From: a virus
Virus record (IMG/VR): IMGVR_UViG_3300042566_001944
Coordinates: 1 to 25,897 of that record
Length of the DNA stretch: 25,897 nt
Reading direction: 5' to 3' (one strand)
Each line of letters begins with the position of its first letter. Position 1 is the first letter of the stretch. Of this stretch, positions 1 to 7,938 are shown one piece after another. Under the pieces are notes generated by a model. The model ran no database searches and was not told where the DNA came from. It was given only the letters and a program-made list of their open reading frames with translations. Position numbers and translations under genes: made by a program.

Positions 1-1518
1 TACCACGCCGCGCGCTTCGCCCACGCCCGCCGGGCCCATCGCCTCGTGCGCGGCGCGCTCCAGCGCATACCACCACGCCACCACGGCCGGCGAGGCTTCG
101 CGCCACGCCACCTTGAGCTGGTCAGCGCGCTCGTCGCTAATCTCCACGCCGTAGCCGCGGGCCATCGTCTGGAACGCGCCGACGCCACCTTGGTAGCCCA
201 GCGCCAGCTCCATGACCTTGCCGATTTGGCGCATGGCCTTGTCCACCTGCGCCAGCGGCACGCCGAACGCGCGCGAGTACGAGAGCTTGTAAAGGTCGGG
301 GCCCACGCCCGCGTCGAACTCGCGGAACGCGCGCAGGCGCCACTCCTCGCCGGCCATCCACGCCAGCACCCGGCCCTCGATGTTCGCGTAGTCGGCGGCG
401 ACGAGTGTGTAGCCCGGCGCGGCGACGAGCGTCGCGCGCAGCGCCGACGACAGCACCTGCAGGCGCGGGCCGAACACCAGCTCGACCGCTTCGTCGTTGC
501 CGTCGAGCACGAACGGCAGCGCGCGCTCGACGATGCTGTGCTCCAGCACGCCGCGGCTGGGGAAGTTCTGCGGCTGAATCAGGCGCCCGGCCCAGCGGCC
601 CGTGCCGGCGCCGTGGTAGAGCAGCGCCCCGTGCACGCGACCGTCGGGCGACGCAGACTCCAGCATCGCCGTGAACTTGGCCACGCTGGACTTGCCGACC
701 TCTTGGCGCAGCGCCAGTACCTTGGCCACGTTGGACCCCGGCTCCGCGCACGCCAGCAGCGCCTCGACCTTGTCTTTGGCCACGGAGTCGGTTTCGAGCC
801 AGCGCGCCAGCCCGCCGTTGTCGGTGATGCTGGTGACAGCGCCGTCCGTCAGCTCGGCCATGCGGCGCCCCGCGCGCTCGGTCTCGCGCGCGGCCATCGC
901 CACGGCGGCACGCGCCAGCGGCAGGTCGAGGCCCACGCCGCGGTCGTTGATGCGCTGGTCGAGCAGCCACACTTCGCGCTCGGCGGGGCGCAGCCGGCGC
1001 ACCTGCTCCTTGACGGCCTGCTCGACGCGCACGTCCTGCTTGCAATAGGCGTACAGGCGCTCGCGGCGCTCCCTGTCGTCCCACCACGTGTGCACGCCGT
1101 TGACCGTGGCGCGCGGCCGGGCCATGCGCATCATCAGGCGCCGGCCCGCGTCGTCCTTCTCCGCCGGCACGCGCAGCGCCTTCGCCGCTTGGTCGAGCGA
1201 CCCGGGCAAGGCCATCGCGCGGGCCTCGGCCGCGGTGCAGGTCCACCGCTCCAGCGCCGCGCGCGGGAAGCCGTAGCGCGGCACCAGCACGTACTCCCAG
1301 ATGACGCGCTCGAACGGCGCGTTCCATGCGCGCAGCGCGGCGTCGCGCGCCCACGCCGGCGGTGGGTCGCCCGGGAGCCACAGGCCGTCTTGGCCATCGC
1401 AGGCCCACGCCATGCACCATACGTCCGTCGAAGCGTGCTGGGCGTAGGCATACGCCCCCGACTTTTTCAAGTCGAGGGCGCTGCGGGTCTCGAAGTCGAG
1501 GGAGATTTCGGCGAGCAT
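1..1518 (-). CDS. Family A DNA polymerase with 3'-5' exonuclease domain (C-terminus beyond window)
   Basis: Replicative DNA polymerase of the phage PolA-like group; it copies the phage genome. The 506 residues present start at an ATG overlapping the upstream stop (TGATG). The N-terminal DEDD exonuclease shows D8 and E10 (DFET), N66/E70 and Y158-D162 (YCKQD). Conserved GRWAGR and QPQNFPSR lie near residues 307-322. Polymerase motif A is around D376 (DYANIEGR) and motif B runs R430, K434, Y442-Q443-G444 (RQIGK...GYQGG). Motif C with the second catalytic aspartate is cut off by the window edge. The exonuclease-polymerase arrangement and the IEGRVLAW form of motif A are typical of podophage polymerases. 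It is the last gene seen in the leftward replication operon, directly after a small unknown gene and the dNMP kinase. Family assignment is firm; fidelity and processivity partners cannot be judged. Confidence 0.95.
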   Translation of the reverse strand, partial: MLAEISLDFETRSALDLKKSGAYAYAQHASTDVWCMAWACDGQDGLWLPGDPPPAWARDAALRAWNAPFERVIWEYVLVPRYGFPRAALERWTCTAAEARAMALPGSLDQAAKALRVPAEKDDAGRRLMMRMARPRATVNGVHTWWDDRERRERLYAYCKQDVRVEQAVKEQVRRLRPAEREVWLLDQRINDRGVGLDLPLARAAVAMAARETERAGRRMAELTDGAVTSITDNGGLARWLETDSVAKDKVEALLACAEPGSNVAKVLALRQEVGKSSVAKFTAMLESASPDGRVHGALLYHGAGTGRWAGRLIQPQNFPSRGVLEHSIVERALPFVLDGNDEAVELVFGPRLQVLSSALRATLVAAPGYTLVAADYANIEGRVLAWMAGEEWRLRAFREFDAGVGPDLYKLSYSRAFGVPLAQVDKAMRQIGKVMELALGYQGGVGAFQTMARGYGVEISDERADQLKVAWREASPAVVAWWYALERAAHEAMGPAGVGEARGVV

Positions 1519-1763
1519 CAGAACACCCGGAGGTCTTCGTCGAGCACGAAGGCGCGACGCTTGCAAGTGCGCAACGCGGCGAACAACTCGTTGACGAGCG
1601 CGCGTTGACGCAACCGGAATTTGGCCCGGTCGCGCCGCGTCTTGGCCGGCTTGTCCACCATCAACCGCCACTCCGGTGTGATGCTGTCGAGGTACTCCAC
1701 CGTCTTGGCAGACAGCGAGACCACGCCGAAATCGGTGATGTAAAGGTGCGCGGCGTCTTTCAC
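1518..1763 (-). CDS. Small unknown protein between dNMP kinase and DNA polymerase (81 aa)
   Basis: Not recognised. An 81-residue soluble-looking protein with a basic middle ([17 protein letters not shown]) and an acidic C-terminus. The start is GTG, one nucleotide after the dNMP kinase stop, with a GAGG ribosome-binding sequence about 6 nt upstream inside the end of the kinase gene. The stop overlaps the polymerase start. The tight coupling suggests co-translation with the replication genes, and the basic segment could bind nucleic acid, but this is inference only. No membrane segment or cysteine motif is visible. Confidence 0.75.
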   Translation of the reverse strand: MKDAAHLYITDFGVVSLSAKTVEYLDSITPEWRLMVDKPAKTRRDRAKFRLRQRALVNELFAALRTCKRRAFVLDEDLRVF

Positions 1764-1764
1764 G

Positions 1765-2340
1765 TCACGCCTCGACGACGATGTCTCGGCGGAAGTTGAG
1801 CCGCTTGAGCTCGTCCACGATGGCTTCGTAGAGCTCCTGCGGCGTGCCGTTGTTGACCACCGTGCCGTCCACCAGCGGCGCCGGCAACGGGGCCTCGCTC
1901 ACGTGCGTGTCGCCACTGTTCTCGGCGGCGTCGCGCGCGATTTCGATGATGTAGCCGCCGCGCTGCCGGATGGCCTCGGCCTCGTTGATGAAGCGCACGT
2001 CGGAGAACGCGACGGCGTAGCCCGCGGCGCGCGCACGGTCGGCGGCCGTCATGCCGGTCAGCACCCACAGGTCCGGGTGGACCGTGTCGCGGCCCCACTC
2101 GGTGCCCAGCGTCTGCAGCATCTTGCGCGGCGTGATGCCGTTGAACTGGGGCAGCGGGTGTTCCTTGATGGTGTCGAGGTCTTCCTGCGAGATGCCCAGC
2201 AGGTCGGCGACGAACGTGCGCATCGGCTGGGCGAAACCCATGCCGATGAAGCCGTGCGCCTGCATCAGAATCTCGGTGGCCAGCGTCTTGCCGGCGCGCT
2301 TACGGCCGGCGAAGCCGACCAGAATCGGGAGCTTGTCCAT
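1765..2340 (-). CDS. Deoxynucleoside monophosphate kinase-like P-loop protein
   Basis: Probably phosphorylates dNMPs to dNDPs for phage DNA synthesis, in the cytoplasm. The 191-residue protein opens with a P-loop (GRKRAGKT, residues 12-19), followed by sequence resembling phage dNMP kinases (GFAQPMRTF, HPLPQFNGITPRKMLQTLGTEWGRDTVHPD written here as two conserved blocks, then FSDVRFINEAEAI). The length fits the family. The ATG at 2340 is preceded by AAGGA at good spacing and by a C-rich leader (CACCCACCC) also found upstream of several other early genes. It lies directly upstream of the polymerase block. A general AAA-type nucleotide kinase of other specificity is the alternative; the substrate is not shown by sequence. 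Confidence 0.85.
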   Translation of the reverse strand: MDKLPILVGFAGRKRAGKTLATEILMQAHGFIGMGFAQPMRTFVADLLGISQEDLDTIKEHPLPQFNGITPRKMLQTLGTEWGRDTVHPDLWVLTGMTAADRARAAGYAVAFSDVRFINEAEAIRQRGGYIIEIARDAAENSGDTHVSEAPLPAPLVDGTVVNNGTPQELYEAIVDELKRLNFRRDIVVEA

Positions 2341-2346
2341 GTCTGT

Positions 2347-2360
2347 TCCTTGGGTGGGTG
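2347..2360 (-). promoter_or_regulatory. C-rich leader plus Shine-Dalgarno (CACCCACCCAAGGA) before dNMP kinase
   Basis: Read on the minus strand, the sequence CACCCACCCAAGGA sits just upstream of the kinase ATG. The AAGGA part is a Shine-Dalgarno sequence; the CACCCACCC part recurs ahead of other genes at 11507-11520, 11734-11752, 13109-13126 and 13372-13385, and as a variant on the plus strand before 14696. The role of the C-rich part is unknown. Confidence 0.6.
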
Positions 2361-2403
2361 AGAGTGCCCCGTATCGGCCAAGCCGGGGCCACGCTTGTCC
2401 AAA

Positions 2404-2419
2404 CCCGCGAAGCCGCGGG
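2404..2419 (-). terminator. Hairpin after ssDNA-binding protein gene, weak terminator or processing site
   Basis: On the minus strand CCCGCG pairs with CGCGGG across a GCTT loop, followed by TTTGG. It lies a few bases after the stop of the ssDNA-binding protein gene. The T run is only three bases long, so termination would be partial at best; it could instead protect mRNA ends or mark a transcript boundary before the kinase gene. Confidence 0.45.
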
Positions 2420-2426
2420 GGCCGGG

Positions 2427-2981
2427 TCAGTCGAGCAGGTCGTTGCCGCCCGCGGCTTCGTCCGAGTCCGCCTCGAACTCGTCCTCGGCCTTCATGCGGC
2501 CATCCCAGCGGTCGCTGTCGCCCACCTTCTGCAGGTTGTTCAGCGCGACGCCGACGCCCTTGTTGCCCTTGGCCTCGTAGCCGTAGAAGCGGATGGACGC
2601 GCGGAACAGCGCGCCCGGGTACACCGCGTCTTCGTCGTGGATGGCCTGCGGCTTGTTGTCCGGGCCCGGGTAGCGCGACACGATGCCCGGCTTGGTCTTG
2701 GTCTTGGCCGAGAAGAACGTGGCGCCTTCGGGGTAGCCCTTGTCTTCGGTGTCGGTGCGGAACGGCAGCTTGTAGGTGCCGGCCTTGACGCCCGCGTCGA
2801 ACTTGGTGCCGAACTTCTCGCGGCCCGCCTCGACGGCGGCTTCCTTGAGCTTGCTCAGGTCGGTGCCGGCCGGGAAGACGAACGAGGCGGAGTAGAAGAA
2901 CTCGCCTTGGTCGTTGGCCTTGGGCTCGAACACCTGCGGGTAGGAGATGTGGAACGTCGGGGTGATGATTTTCTCGGACAT
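2427..2981 (-). CDS. Single-stranded DNA-binding protein, Enc34/DUF2815 family
   Basis: Likely coats single-stranded DNA during phage replication and recombination. The 184-residue protein matches the Enc34-type ssDNA-binding (DUF2815) pattern: N-terminal ITPTFHISYPQVFEP, then a beta-rich body with YSASFVFPAGTDLSKLKEAA, and a late AVYPGALFRASIRFYGYE block. The C-terminal 20 residues are acidic (EDEFEADSDEAAGGNDLLD), the tail type many SSBs use to recruit partner proteins. The ATG start at 2981 lies 13 nt after the nuclease gene, with a weak GAGAG ribosome-binding sequence. Pairing with the Cas4-like nuclease immediately upstream is a common arrangement in such phages and points to a shared recombination or end-processing role. 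Confidence 0.88.
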   Translation of the reverse strand: MSEKIITPTFHISYPQVFEPKANDQGEFFYSASFVFPAGTDLSKLKEAAVEAGREKFGTKFDAGVKAGTYKLPFRTDTEDKGYPEGATFFSAKTKTKPGIVSRYPGPDNKPQAIHDEDAVYPGALFRASIRFYGYEAKGNKGVGVALNNLQKVGDSDRWDGRMKAEDEFEADSDEAAGGNDLLD

Positions 2982-2993
2982 AATCGCGGTCTC

Positions 2994-4139
2994 TCAGTCA
3001 GTGGAAAACTCGTGGCCCGCCGGGAGCAAGGTCGCACCCGGTCGGGGGTCGCTGTCGCGGACCAGATTGTAGCCAGAAGAAACGGCGGCAATCAAGCCCT
3101 GTGGCAGTTTCTTTTTGCCCACCAGCTTTTCAGCTTGGGCGGGCGACACCAGCTCGCGCTTATACAGGTCCGCTTCCACGGCGCCTGCCTCGGTGAGCTG
3201 CTTGACAATCTCCTCCTCGGGGCCCGCCCACTTGCGCATCGCGCGCTTGGGCACCAGCTTGAGACCCGGGATTTCCACGCCCGACTCTACCTGCCGGAAC
3301 ACGTGGCCACGGAACGCACGCAGCCATTCCTCGATGATGTCGGCCTTGTCGAGGATGGCCACCAACTGCTCGGGCGTCAGGTCGGCCGGCCGCGGCAGCT
3401 CGCCGAACTCGTCTTTGGCCACCGTCAACGCCTGCTCGCGCAGCGCTGGGCACACCCCGGCCGCCTTGCACCAGCGACAGTGGTCGCCGGGCGTGGCCTC
3501 CGGGTTGGGCGCCAGCGCCCGCTTCGCCGCCTCGATTATGTCAAGTGCGAAGTCGAGCAGCGCCTCGGGCCCGATGTCGAAGCTGCGCACCGCGCCCAGT
3601 CCGGCGCGCGGCTGCACCACGGTCAGGCGGACCAAGTCCACCGGCGTGCCCGGCTTCATCGCCAGCAGCGCGCCCAACCCGTAATACTTGAGCTGCGGGT
3701 TGTCCGCGACATCCACCACCTTGCCGCGGCCGTACTTGAGGTCCACAACTTCGAGCACGAACTCGCCCGGGTTGTAAACGACCGCGTCGGCCGTGCCGAA
3801 CATCGGCACCGGCGGGCGAATCTTCGACAAGTCGAAGCGGTGCTCGATGGCCAACTCGCCGCCGAGCCCGCGGACGTAGTCCACGTAGATTTGCACGTTG
3901 GACACCATCTCGTCGTCCACCTCGAACTCGAAGCCGTCTTGGTGGAGCACCATGCCCAAGTACGTGTCGCAGTCCTTGCCGCTGCGCAGCGCCATCTCGC
4001 CCAGCTCGTGGGCGGCGCTGCCCTCTGCGGCGTGCTCGTTGGTCGTGTCGGGCATGCCGGCGCTCAGGGGAACGGACGCCGCGCACACCAGCCAGCGGTG
4101 CGAACCGGATGCGCCGAAGGAAGCGTGCGCGGCGGTCAC
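2994..4139 (-). CDS. DUF2800-family nuclease, PD-(D/E)XK fold with Cas4-like Fe-S cysteines
   Basis: Probable DNA exonuclease for recombination or end processing. The 381-residue protein begins with a typical DUF2800 N-terminus (GSHRWLVCAASVPLS) and contains AAEGSAAHELGE. Nuclease residues are D118 (GTADAV) and D133-L-K135 (VVDLKYG), the PD-(D/E)XK pattern. Four cysteines, C19 plus C221, C224 and C230 (CRWCKAAGVC), match the spacing seen in Cas4/AddB 4Fe-4S nucleases. The GTG start was chosen because it overlaps the preceding stop as GTGA, the rule in this operon; a longer frame reaches upstream through two other genes and is rejected. It is followed 13 nt later by the ssDNA-binding protein. 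Family call is strong; the exact reaction is inferred. Confidence 0.88.
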   Translation of the reverse strand: MTAAHASFGASGSHRWLVCAASVPLSAGMPDTTNEHAAEGSAAHELGEMALRSGKDCDTYLGMVLHQDGFEFEVDDEMVSNVQIYVDYVRGLGGELAIEHRFDLSKIRPPVPMFGTADAVVYNPGEFVLEVVDLKYGRGKVVDVADNPQLKYYGLGALLAMKPGTPVDLVRLTVVQPRAGLGAVRSFDIGPEALLDFALDIIEAAKRALAPNPEATPGDHCRWCKAAGVCPALREQALTVAKDEFGELPRPADLTPEQLVAILDKADIIEEWLRAFRGHVFRQVESGVEIPGLKLVPKRAMRKWAGPEEEIVKQLTEAGAVEADLYKRELVSPAQAEKLVGKKKLPQGLIAAVSSGYNLVRDSDPRPGATLLPAGHEFSTD

Positions 4140-4297
4140 AGGTGCATCCCCTTGAGGAAGCGGTACACCAGCTCCTCGCCTTCGTGCCGGCCAAACACCC
4201 ACGCATGGGCGACGAAGGTCCACGCGACGCCCAGCAGGATGACCGGCGTCGTGAGGAAGAACGCCACGTACATGGCGGCCCGCGCGCCGGCGCTCAC
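4136..4297 (-). CDS. Tiny single-pass membrane protein (53 aa)
   Basis: Not recognised. This 53-residue protein has one strongly hydrophobic stretch (YVAFFLTTPVILLGVAWTFV, about residues 10-29) followed by a charged tail (GRHEGEELVYRFLKGMHL). The start is GTG overlapping the upstream stop (GTGA), and the stop overlaps the nuclease start (GTGA), so it is translationally embedded between two genes. An internal ATG nine codons in (MYVAFF) is an alternative start. A membrane role, for instance holin-like or a membrane anchor for replication, is possible, but nothing in the sequence decides this. Confidence 0.7.
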   Translation of the reverse strand: MSAGARAAMYVAFFLTTPVILLGVAWTFVAHAWVFGRHEGEELVYRFLKGMHL

Positions 4298-4398
4298 CGG
4301 GCACCCCGCTTCGCAAGCACGTAGATGCGGGCGCTGAGAATAACCACCGCCAGCGACAGGCCCACGTTGGCCCACGCCCAGAACAGGCCCCAGTTCAC
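4294..4398 (-). CDS. Tiny membrane protein (34 aa)
   Basis: Not recognised. A 34-residue ORF with an almost fully hydrophobic N-terminal two thirds (NWGLFWAWANVGLSLAVVIL) and a basic end (AKRGAR), predicting one membrane helix with a positively charged cytoplasmic end. It starts at GTG overlapping the stop of the upstream gene (GTGA) and its stop overlaps the start of the next membrane protein (GTGA). Exact overlaps on both sides, matching every other junction in this operon, are the main reason to believe a gene this short. Together with its neighbour it forms a pair of tiny membrane proteins inside a replication operon. Confidence 0.6.
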   Translation of the reverse strand: MNWGLFWAWANVGLSLAVVILSARIYVLAKRGAR

Positions 4399-4922
4399 GA
4401 GGCGTCCTTCACGGCGGCGACGAACTCGGCGTAGTCGTCAGCAACGTACAGGCCGAAACGCGGCACACCGAAGCGGCGCAGCAGCGCGGCGACCACGTCG
4501 CTGCCCTTGTCCTTGAGCAGCGCGGTCAGCGCGTCGGTGGCTTCCTCGCGCGTCACCTTGCGGGCGACTTCGGGCGTGGGTTCCTCCGGCTTGCCGTCCG
4601 TCTTGGGCTCGGCCGCGGCAGGCGGCGGGTCCTTCTTCACGCGCGGCTTCCTGCCGGGGCGCTCGGTCTCGCGCGCGTCGCGCGGCTGCAGCGGCACGAC
4701 ATTCGGGTCCGCGTCGGGCGTGGCGTGGGCCAGCCCGTCGGTGCCGACATAGACGCCGGAATCCGGGGAGAACGTGGGCGGATTCGGGGCGCCCAGCGTC
4801 GGCAGGTGGCCTTCGGCCGAGAGCTGGCGCACGGTGACGAAGGCGCGAGTCAAGGCGGCGAGGTCTTCCGACTCGATGACGAGGTGGACGTTGTCGAAAA
4901 AAACGGTGAGGCTGAGTTTCAT
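4395..4922 (-). CDS. Unknown protein with proline/charge-rich linker (175 aa)
   Basis: Not recognised. The first 50 residues (MKLSLTVFFDNVHLVIES...) look like a compact alpha/beta domain. Residues about 50-120 are a low-complexity linker rich in Pro, Lys, Asp and Glu. The last 55 residues form a predicted helical domain (EEATDALTALLKDKGSDVVAALLRRFGVPRFGLYVADDYAEFVAAV) whose FGVPR-DDYAEF pattern resembles a short C-terminal module in other phage proteins of unknown function. ATG start with AAGGAG a short distance upstream; ATGA overlap with the helicase gene. Lying between helicase and nuclease, it may be an accessory replication factor. Confidence 0.8.
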   Translation of the reverse strand: MKLSLTVFFDNVHLVIESEDLAALTRAFVTVRQLSAEGHLPTLGAPNPPTFSPDSGVYVGTDGLAHATPDADPNVVPLQPRDARETERPGRKPRVKKDPPPAAAEPKTDGKPEEPTPEVARKVTREEATDALTALLKDKGSDVVAALLRRFGVPRFGLYVADDYAEFVAAVKDAS

Positions 4923-6262
4923 GGGTGGGACTCCTTGGTGATTTCGATTTCGAGTAGCGCGCGTGTCTTGCGGGTGAGCGCGCGGTCAATGGCTTCGTCG
5001 AGCGTACCCGCTACGCTCGCAACACGAACAAAAACGGGCCGTGTCTGCCCGATACGGTGGCAACGCTTCGCGGCTTGGGCGTTCTCGCCCGGCACCCACG
5101 ACTGCTCCACGAACACCTGTTGGTTCGCGGCGTGCAGCGTGACGGCCGTGCCGCACGCCTGAATCTGGCCGATGAACACCCGCCGGGACGGGTCCGTCTG
5201 GAACGCGTGGATGCCCTTGTTGCGCTGGCTATTGGTGACGCGGCCGTCCACGCGAACCGGAGCGAACTCTGCCAGCAACCGCTCCAGCGTGTCAAGCACG
5301 TCGTGGTGCACCGCAAACAGCACGATTTTATCAATCGCGCCCGAGATAAGCTCCTCGCCGACATAGCGCGCCACGGCGGCGGCCTTGGCCCGGCCCGTCT
5401 CTCGGCGCAGCACCGAAAGCTGCGGCGAGGCTTCGGCCAGCGCGAGGTCCATGTCGCCGGTGCGCGCGTAGATTTTCGCGGCCTCGTTGACGCGCATGGC
5501 CTCGGCCTCGAACTCCAGCATTTGCTGAATCCCCTCGACCACGTTGCCGTCGAGCAGCAGCGGCCCTAGCGTGATGGGCGGCAGCTCGGTCAGCACGTCG
5601 GCCGCGCGCCGGCGCAGCATGATTTGCGCCAGCTTGGCCTTGAGCTCGGGAATCATCTTCTTCTTGTTGCCGCCCACGGTGTAGCCCTTGCCAAACGGGC
5701 TTGGCCGCGTGTAGCAGTAGGCGTTCATGAACGTCACGAAGCGCCGCGTCTCGCCGAACAACGCGTGCAGGTGCGTCCACAGCTCCGATGCGTTGTTGGG
5801 CGCGATGGTGCCCGACAGCAGCCACACGCGGCGCGAGTGCTCGACGGCCGATTTGCGCGGCGGGCCCTCTTTGGCGAGGCGCGCCTTGAGGCCGGCGCCT
5901 TGGTCGGTGCCGTAGATGACGGCGGTGCGCTTGGCCTTCGGGGTCTTGAGGTAGTGCGCCTCGTCAAGAATCAGCAGGTCCCACACGCCGGCGACCGGCG
6001 CCACCTTGAGCGGCGTGCGCACCACTTCGTCGTAGCTGTAAACTACGGGCGTGATTTCCGGGGCCCACTCGGCAAACTCGCGCAGCCAGTTGCCGCGGCC
6101 GATGGCCGGGCACACCACCAGCACGCGCTTGAGCCCGAGCTCCGACGCCGCGACGATGGCCTGTACCGTCTTGCCCAAGCCCATCTCGTCGCCGAGAATC
6201 GCGCGCTCTTGCGTCTTGAGCCAGTCGGCGCCGGCGCGCTGGTAGGGGAACAGCTCTTTCAC
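4919..6262 (-). CDS. SNF2-family DNA helicase/translocase
   Basis: ATP-driven DNA translocase of helicase superfamily 2, SNF2 branch, probably remodelling replication or recombination intermediates. The 447-residue protein shows all core motifs: FPYQRAGADWL at the start, Walker A GDEMGLGKT (24-32), DEAH (100-103), SGT (150-152) and a C-terminal motif VI with QAAKRCHRIGQTRPV, the hallmark HRIGQ of SNF2 proteins. Only the bare two-domain motor is present, without extra DNA-binding domains. The GTG start at 6262 overlaps the RuvC-like stop (GTGA); the longer upstream frame would run through that gene. Neighbours are a RuvC-like resolvase upstream and a Cas4-like nuclease downstream, so a recombination-linked role is likely. 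Confidence 0.93.
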   Translation of the reverse strand: MKELFPYQRAGADWLKTQERAILGDEMGLGKTVQAIVAASELGLKRVLVVCPAIGRGNWLREFAEWAPEITPVVYSYDEVVRTPLKVAPVAGVWDLLILDEAHYLKTPKAKRTAVIYGTDQGAGLKARLAKEGPPRKSAVEHSRRVWLLSGTIAPNNASELWTHLHALFGETRRFVTFMNAYCYTRPSPFGKGYTVGGNKKKMIPELKAKLAQIMLRRRAADVLTELPPITLGPLLLDGNVVEGIQQMLEFEAEAMRVNEAAKIYARTGDMDLALAEASPQLSVLRRETGRAKAAAVARYVGEELISGAIDKIVLFAVHHDVLDTLERLLAEFAPVRVDGRVTNSQRNKGIHAFQTDPSRRVFIGQIQACGTAVTLHAANQQVFVEQSWVPGENAQAAKRCHRIGQTRPVFVRVASVAGTLDEAIDRALTRKTRALLEIEITKESHP

Positions 6263-6768
6263 TGGACGTTCCTCTGGTAGCACAGAATCGCCATCAGGGC
6301 GGCCTCCGCGCGGCCGTCGTCCTTGACGCGCGCAAACAGGCCGGCTTGCGCGGGCAGCAGCTCCTGCGCGCGCAAGCGGCTCCCGTCCTTCCCGCCGCGC
6401 ACGTTCATGGCTTTGCGCCACGCGCTCGGCAGCACCAGCTCGGTGGGCACCGTCATGCCGGCCAGTATGCCCTCGACGAGGCCCAGCGAGCGCCCGAACG
6501 AGAACATGGACGTGACGCCCTGCCCGGGCATCGCGCCGACCTTCTCGACGTAGGCGCGCAGCACGCCATCGGGGGCCTTCTGCTCGGCCAGCATGTCGGC
6601 TTCGCGCAGCAGGTAGGCCAGCATCAGGGGCGACACCTCCCGCTTGTTCTTGCCGTTGCGCGCCACGTGCACCGTCGGCATGTCCCACACGTGCACCCGC
6701 GCGCCGTCGTAAAGCGCGATAGCTCCGTTGAGCCCCGGGTCCACGCCGAGCGCCGGGTGCGCGCTCAC
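6259..6768 (-). CDS. RuvC-like Holliday junction resolvase
   Basis: Likely cuts four-way DNA junctions made during phage recombination or before packaging. The 169-residue protein has the RNase H-fold RuvC layout: D10 in GVDPGLNGAI, E75 in YVEKVGAM, and an acidic pair D150/D151 followed by E155 in DDGRAEAALMA. The MFSFGRSLGLVEGIL segment is typical of RuvC relatives in phages. The length is close to bacterial RuvC. The GTG start overlaps the stop of the HTH gene (GTGA). It is followed by the SNF2 translocase, which could act as its branch-migration partner in place of host RuvAB; that pairing is inference. Confidence 0.9.
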   Translation of the reverse strand: MSAHPALGVDPGLNGAIALYDGARVHVWDMPTVHVARNGKNKREVSPLMLAYLLREADMLAEQKAPDGVLRAYVEKVGAMPGQGVTSMFSFGRSLGLVEGILAGMTVPTELVLPSAWRKAMNVRGGKDGSRLRAQELLPAQAGLFARVKDDGRAEAALMAILCYQRNVQ

Positions 6769-6992
6769 GCGGCGTCCTCCAGCGTGTCGAAGAACGCCGG
6801 CGTGTTGACCATGCCGGTGCGAATCAGCATCAGGCTCCACACGGGCCGTGCCATGTGGCGTCGGCCCTGCTCCCAGTACGAGACACTGGTCACGGACACG
6901 CCAAGCTGGGCGGCCAGCTCCTTCTGGGTCCAGCCTACGGCGTTGCGCACCGCCTTAACGTGCGCGGGCGTGGGGCGAACGGGAATCGTCAT
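6765..6992 (-). CDS. Small XRE-type helix-turn-helix protein
   Basis: DNA-binding regulator candidate of 75 residues. Residues about 10-45 form an XRE/Cro-like helix-turn-helix (VRNAVGWTQKELAAQLGVSVTSVSYWEQGRR given here as the motif WTQKELAAQLGVSVTSVSYW). The rest is a short C-terminal tail without a dimerisation or peptidase domain, so it is not a CI/LexA-type repressor. ATG start with ATGA overlap to the upstream gene; the stop overlaps RuvC as GTGA. Being inside the replication operon rather than at the control region, it may act as a Cro-like late regulator or as an autoregulator. Its operator is not known; the repeats near 11794 and 13857 are candidates to test. Confidence 0.88.
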   Translation of the reverse strand: MTIPVRPTPAHVKAVRNAVGWTQKELAAQLGVSVTSVSYWEQGRRHMARPVWSLMLIRTGMVNTPAFFDTLEDAA

Positions 6993-7186
6993 CGGTCCTT
7001 CCTCTGTGTGTTGTTTGCCGCGCTGAGTGCTTCGCGGGCACTTGCAATGCGGGCTTGGTGCATAGGCTCTGCGTGTTTGGCGCAGTAGTCGCCATTAGGG
7101 CCGTGACCTTTAGCGCGGTCACACCGATAGGCTGGGTTGACGAAACTCGGGGCTTGGCAACGAAGCACCCACTCGATGCGGCTCAC
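6989..7186 (-). CDS. Small cysteine-containing unknown protein, possible zinc binder (65 aa)
   Basis: Not recognised. This 65-residue protein has C10, C22, C35 and H38 (CDRAKGH...YCAKH), a spacing that could bind one zinc ion, followed by a helical, charged C-terminus. The GTG start overlaps the upstream stop (GTGA) and the stop overlaps the HTH start (ATGA). The Cys/His pattern resembles short phage proteins that carry an isolated zinc-ribbon, but no family is assigned. A longer frame starting at 7249 is possible but would overlap the neighbour by about 65 bases. Confidence 0.7.
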   Translation of the reverse strand: MSRIEWVLRCQAPSFVNPAYRCDRAKGHGPNGDYCAKHAEPMHQARIASAREALSAANNTQRKDR

Positions 7187-7938
7187 TTGCCGCCACCAGC
7201 AGCGGCAAGCGCATCGTTCCAACCCCTCGCGTACTCCGGGTGATGGCACATGCTGGCCGTCAGTGGCTCCACCATCGCCTCCGTCACCCCGGCGCTGGGA
7301 CTCGCCGCGCTGAGTGCTGCGCGGTAAGTCTTGAACTGTTCAGATTCCTCTACGCAGTAGTACCCGTCTGTGCAACTTTCCAAAAGTTCAATGTAAGCTT
7401 GCGCGGCCTCCATCACCCCGGCGCTGTCGGCGGGCTTCCCGTAAGGGTTGGCTAGGTCGGTAATAGTCCAATCCTCGGCCTGCGGGTCAATGATGTTGAC
7501 CAGCCTGCGGGCCGTTTCAATGTCGCCAGTGTAGAAGTATCCGTTCGGCCCGTCGCACAGGTAGCGCGTGGATGCGTTGTCCGTTGTGAAGTGCGCGTCC
7601 CCCTCCACTGCAGCGGCGGGCGGGGCCTTGAGTTCGCGGAAGTAGGTTTCAGCAGACGATACCATCAGGGATTCATAAGCATCCCCCTCGGGATTGGCCT
7701 GCTCCACGGCGGCGCGGGCGTAGGCTTCGCGGGCGTCACCGTAGGCTTGCAACTGCTCGGCGGTGTAGTACGGCTCTGTCGTCCACACCGTCCATCCGGG
7801 GCCGTGGGCGCTTTCGACTTCCTCGTTCACTTCATCACGAGAAACGCCGACAACGTGATTTGGCTGGTGTGTCTCCAGCCCGCGCAGTCCAGTGGCGACC
7901 CAAAGCTCGGCTTCCGGCAACTTCGTTTTACTGGTCAC
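7183..7938 (-). CDS. Modular accessory protein, paralogue of the 9346-9630 product (251 aa)
   Basis: Function unknown. Clear modules are visible: an N-terminus TSKTKLPEAE; a helical YTAEQLQAYGDA...YARAAVEQANPEG block (about 58-85); a core domain at 126-167 beginning YLCDGPNGYFYTGD and ending DWTITDLANPYG; and a C-terminal HPEYARGWNDALAAA segment of a kind often ending phage accessory proteins. The start, helical block and core domain recur in the 94-residue product at 9346-9630 (26 of 42 core residues identical), so this is a family duplicated within one cassette. The GTG start overlaps the upstream stop (GTGA), as does the downstream junction. Such shuffled proteins are often host-interaction or anti-defence factors; this is inference only. 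Confidence 0.85.
   Translation of the reverse strand: MTSKTKLPEAELWVATGLRGLETHQPNHVVGVSRDEVNEEVESAHGPGWTVWTTEPYYTAEQLQAYGDAREAYARAAVEQANPEGDAYESLMVSSAETYFRELKAPPAAAVEGDAHFTTDNASTRYLCDGPNGYFYTGDIETARRLVNIIDPQAEDWTITDLANPYGKPADSAGVMEAAQAYIELLESCTDGYYCVEESEQFKTYRAALSAASPSAGVTEAMVEPLTASMCHHPEYARGWNDALAAAGGGK

Noticed and set aside
137-1420. 427-residue minus-strand frame within the polymerase gene
   Set aside because: It is in a different frame from the polymerase, which has intact exonuclease and polymerase motifs; the product is Arg/Ala-rich with no motif.
46-4337. Long plus-strand open frames at 46-1608 and 2358-4337
   Set aside because: They are antisense to clear genes for polymerase, nuclease and SSB, are rich in His, Arg and Ala as expected of GC-driven shadow frames, and have no recognisable domain.
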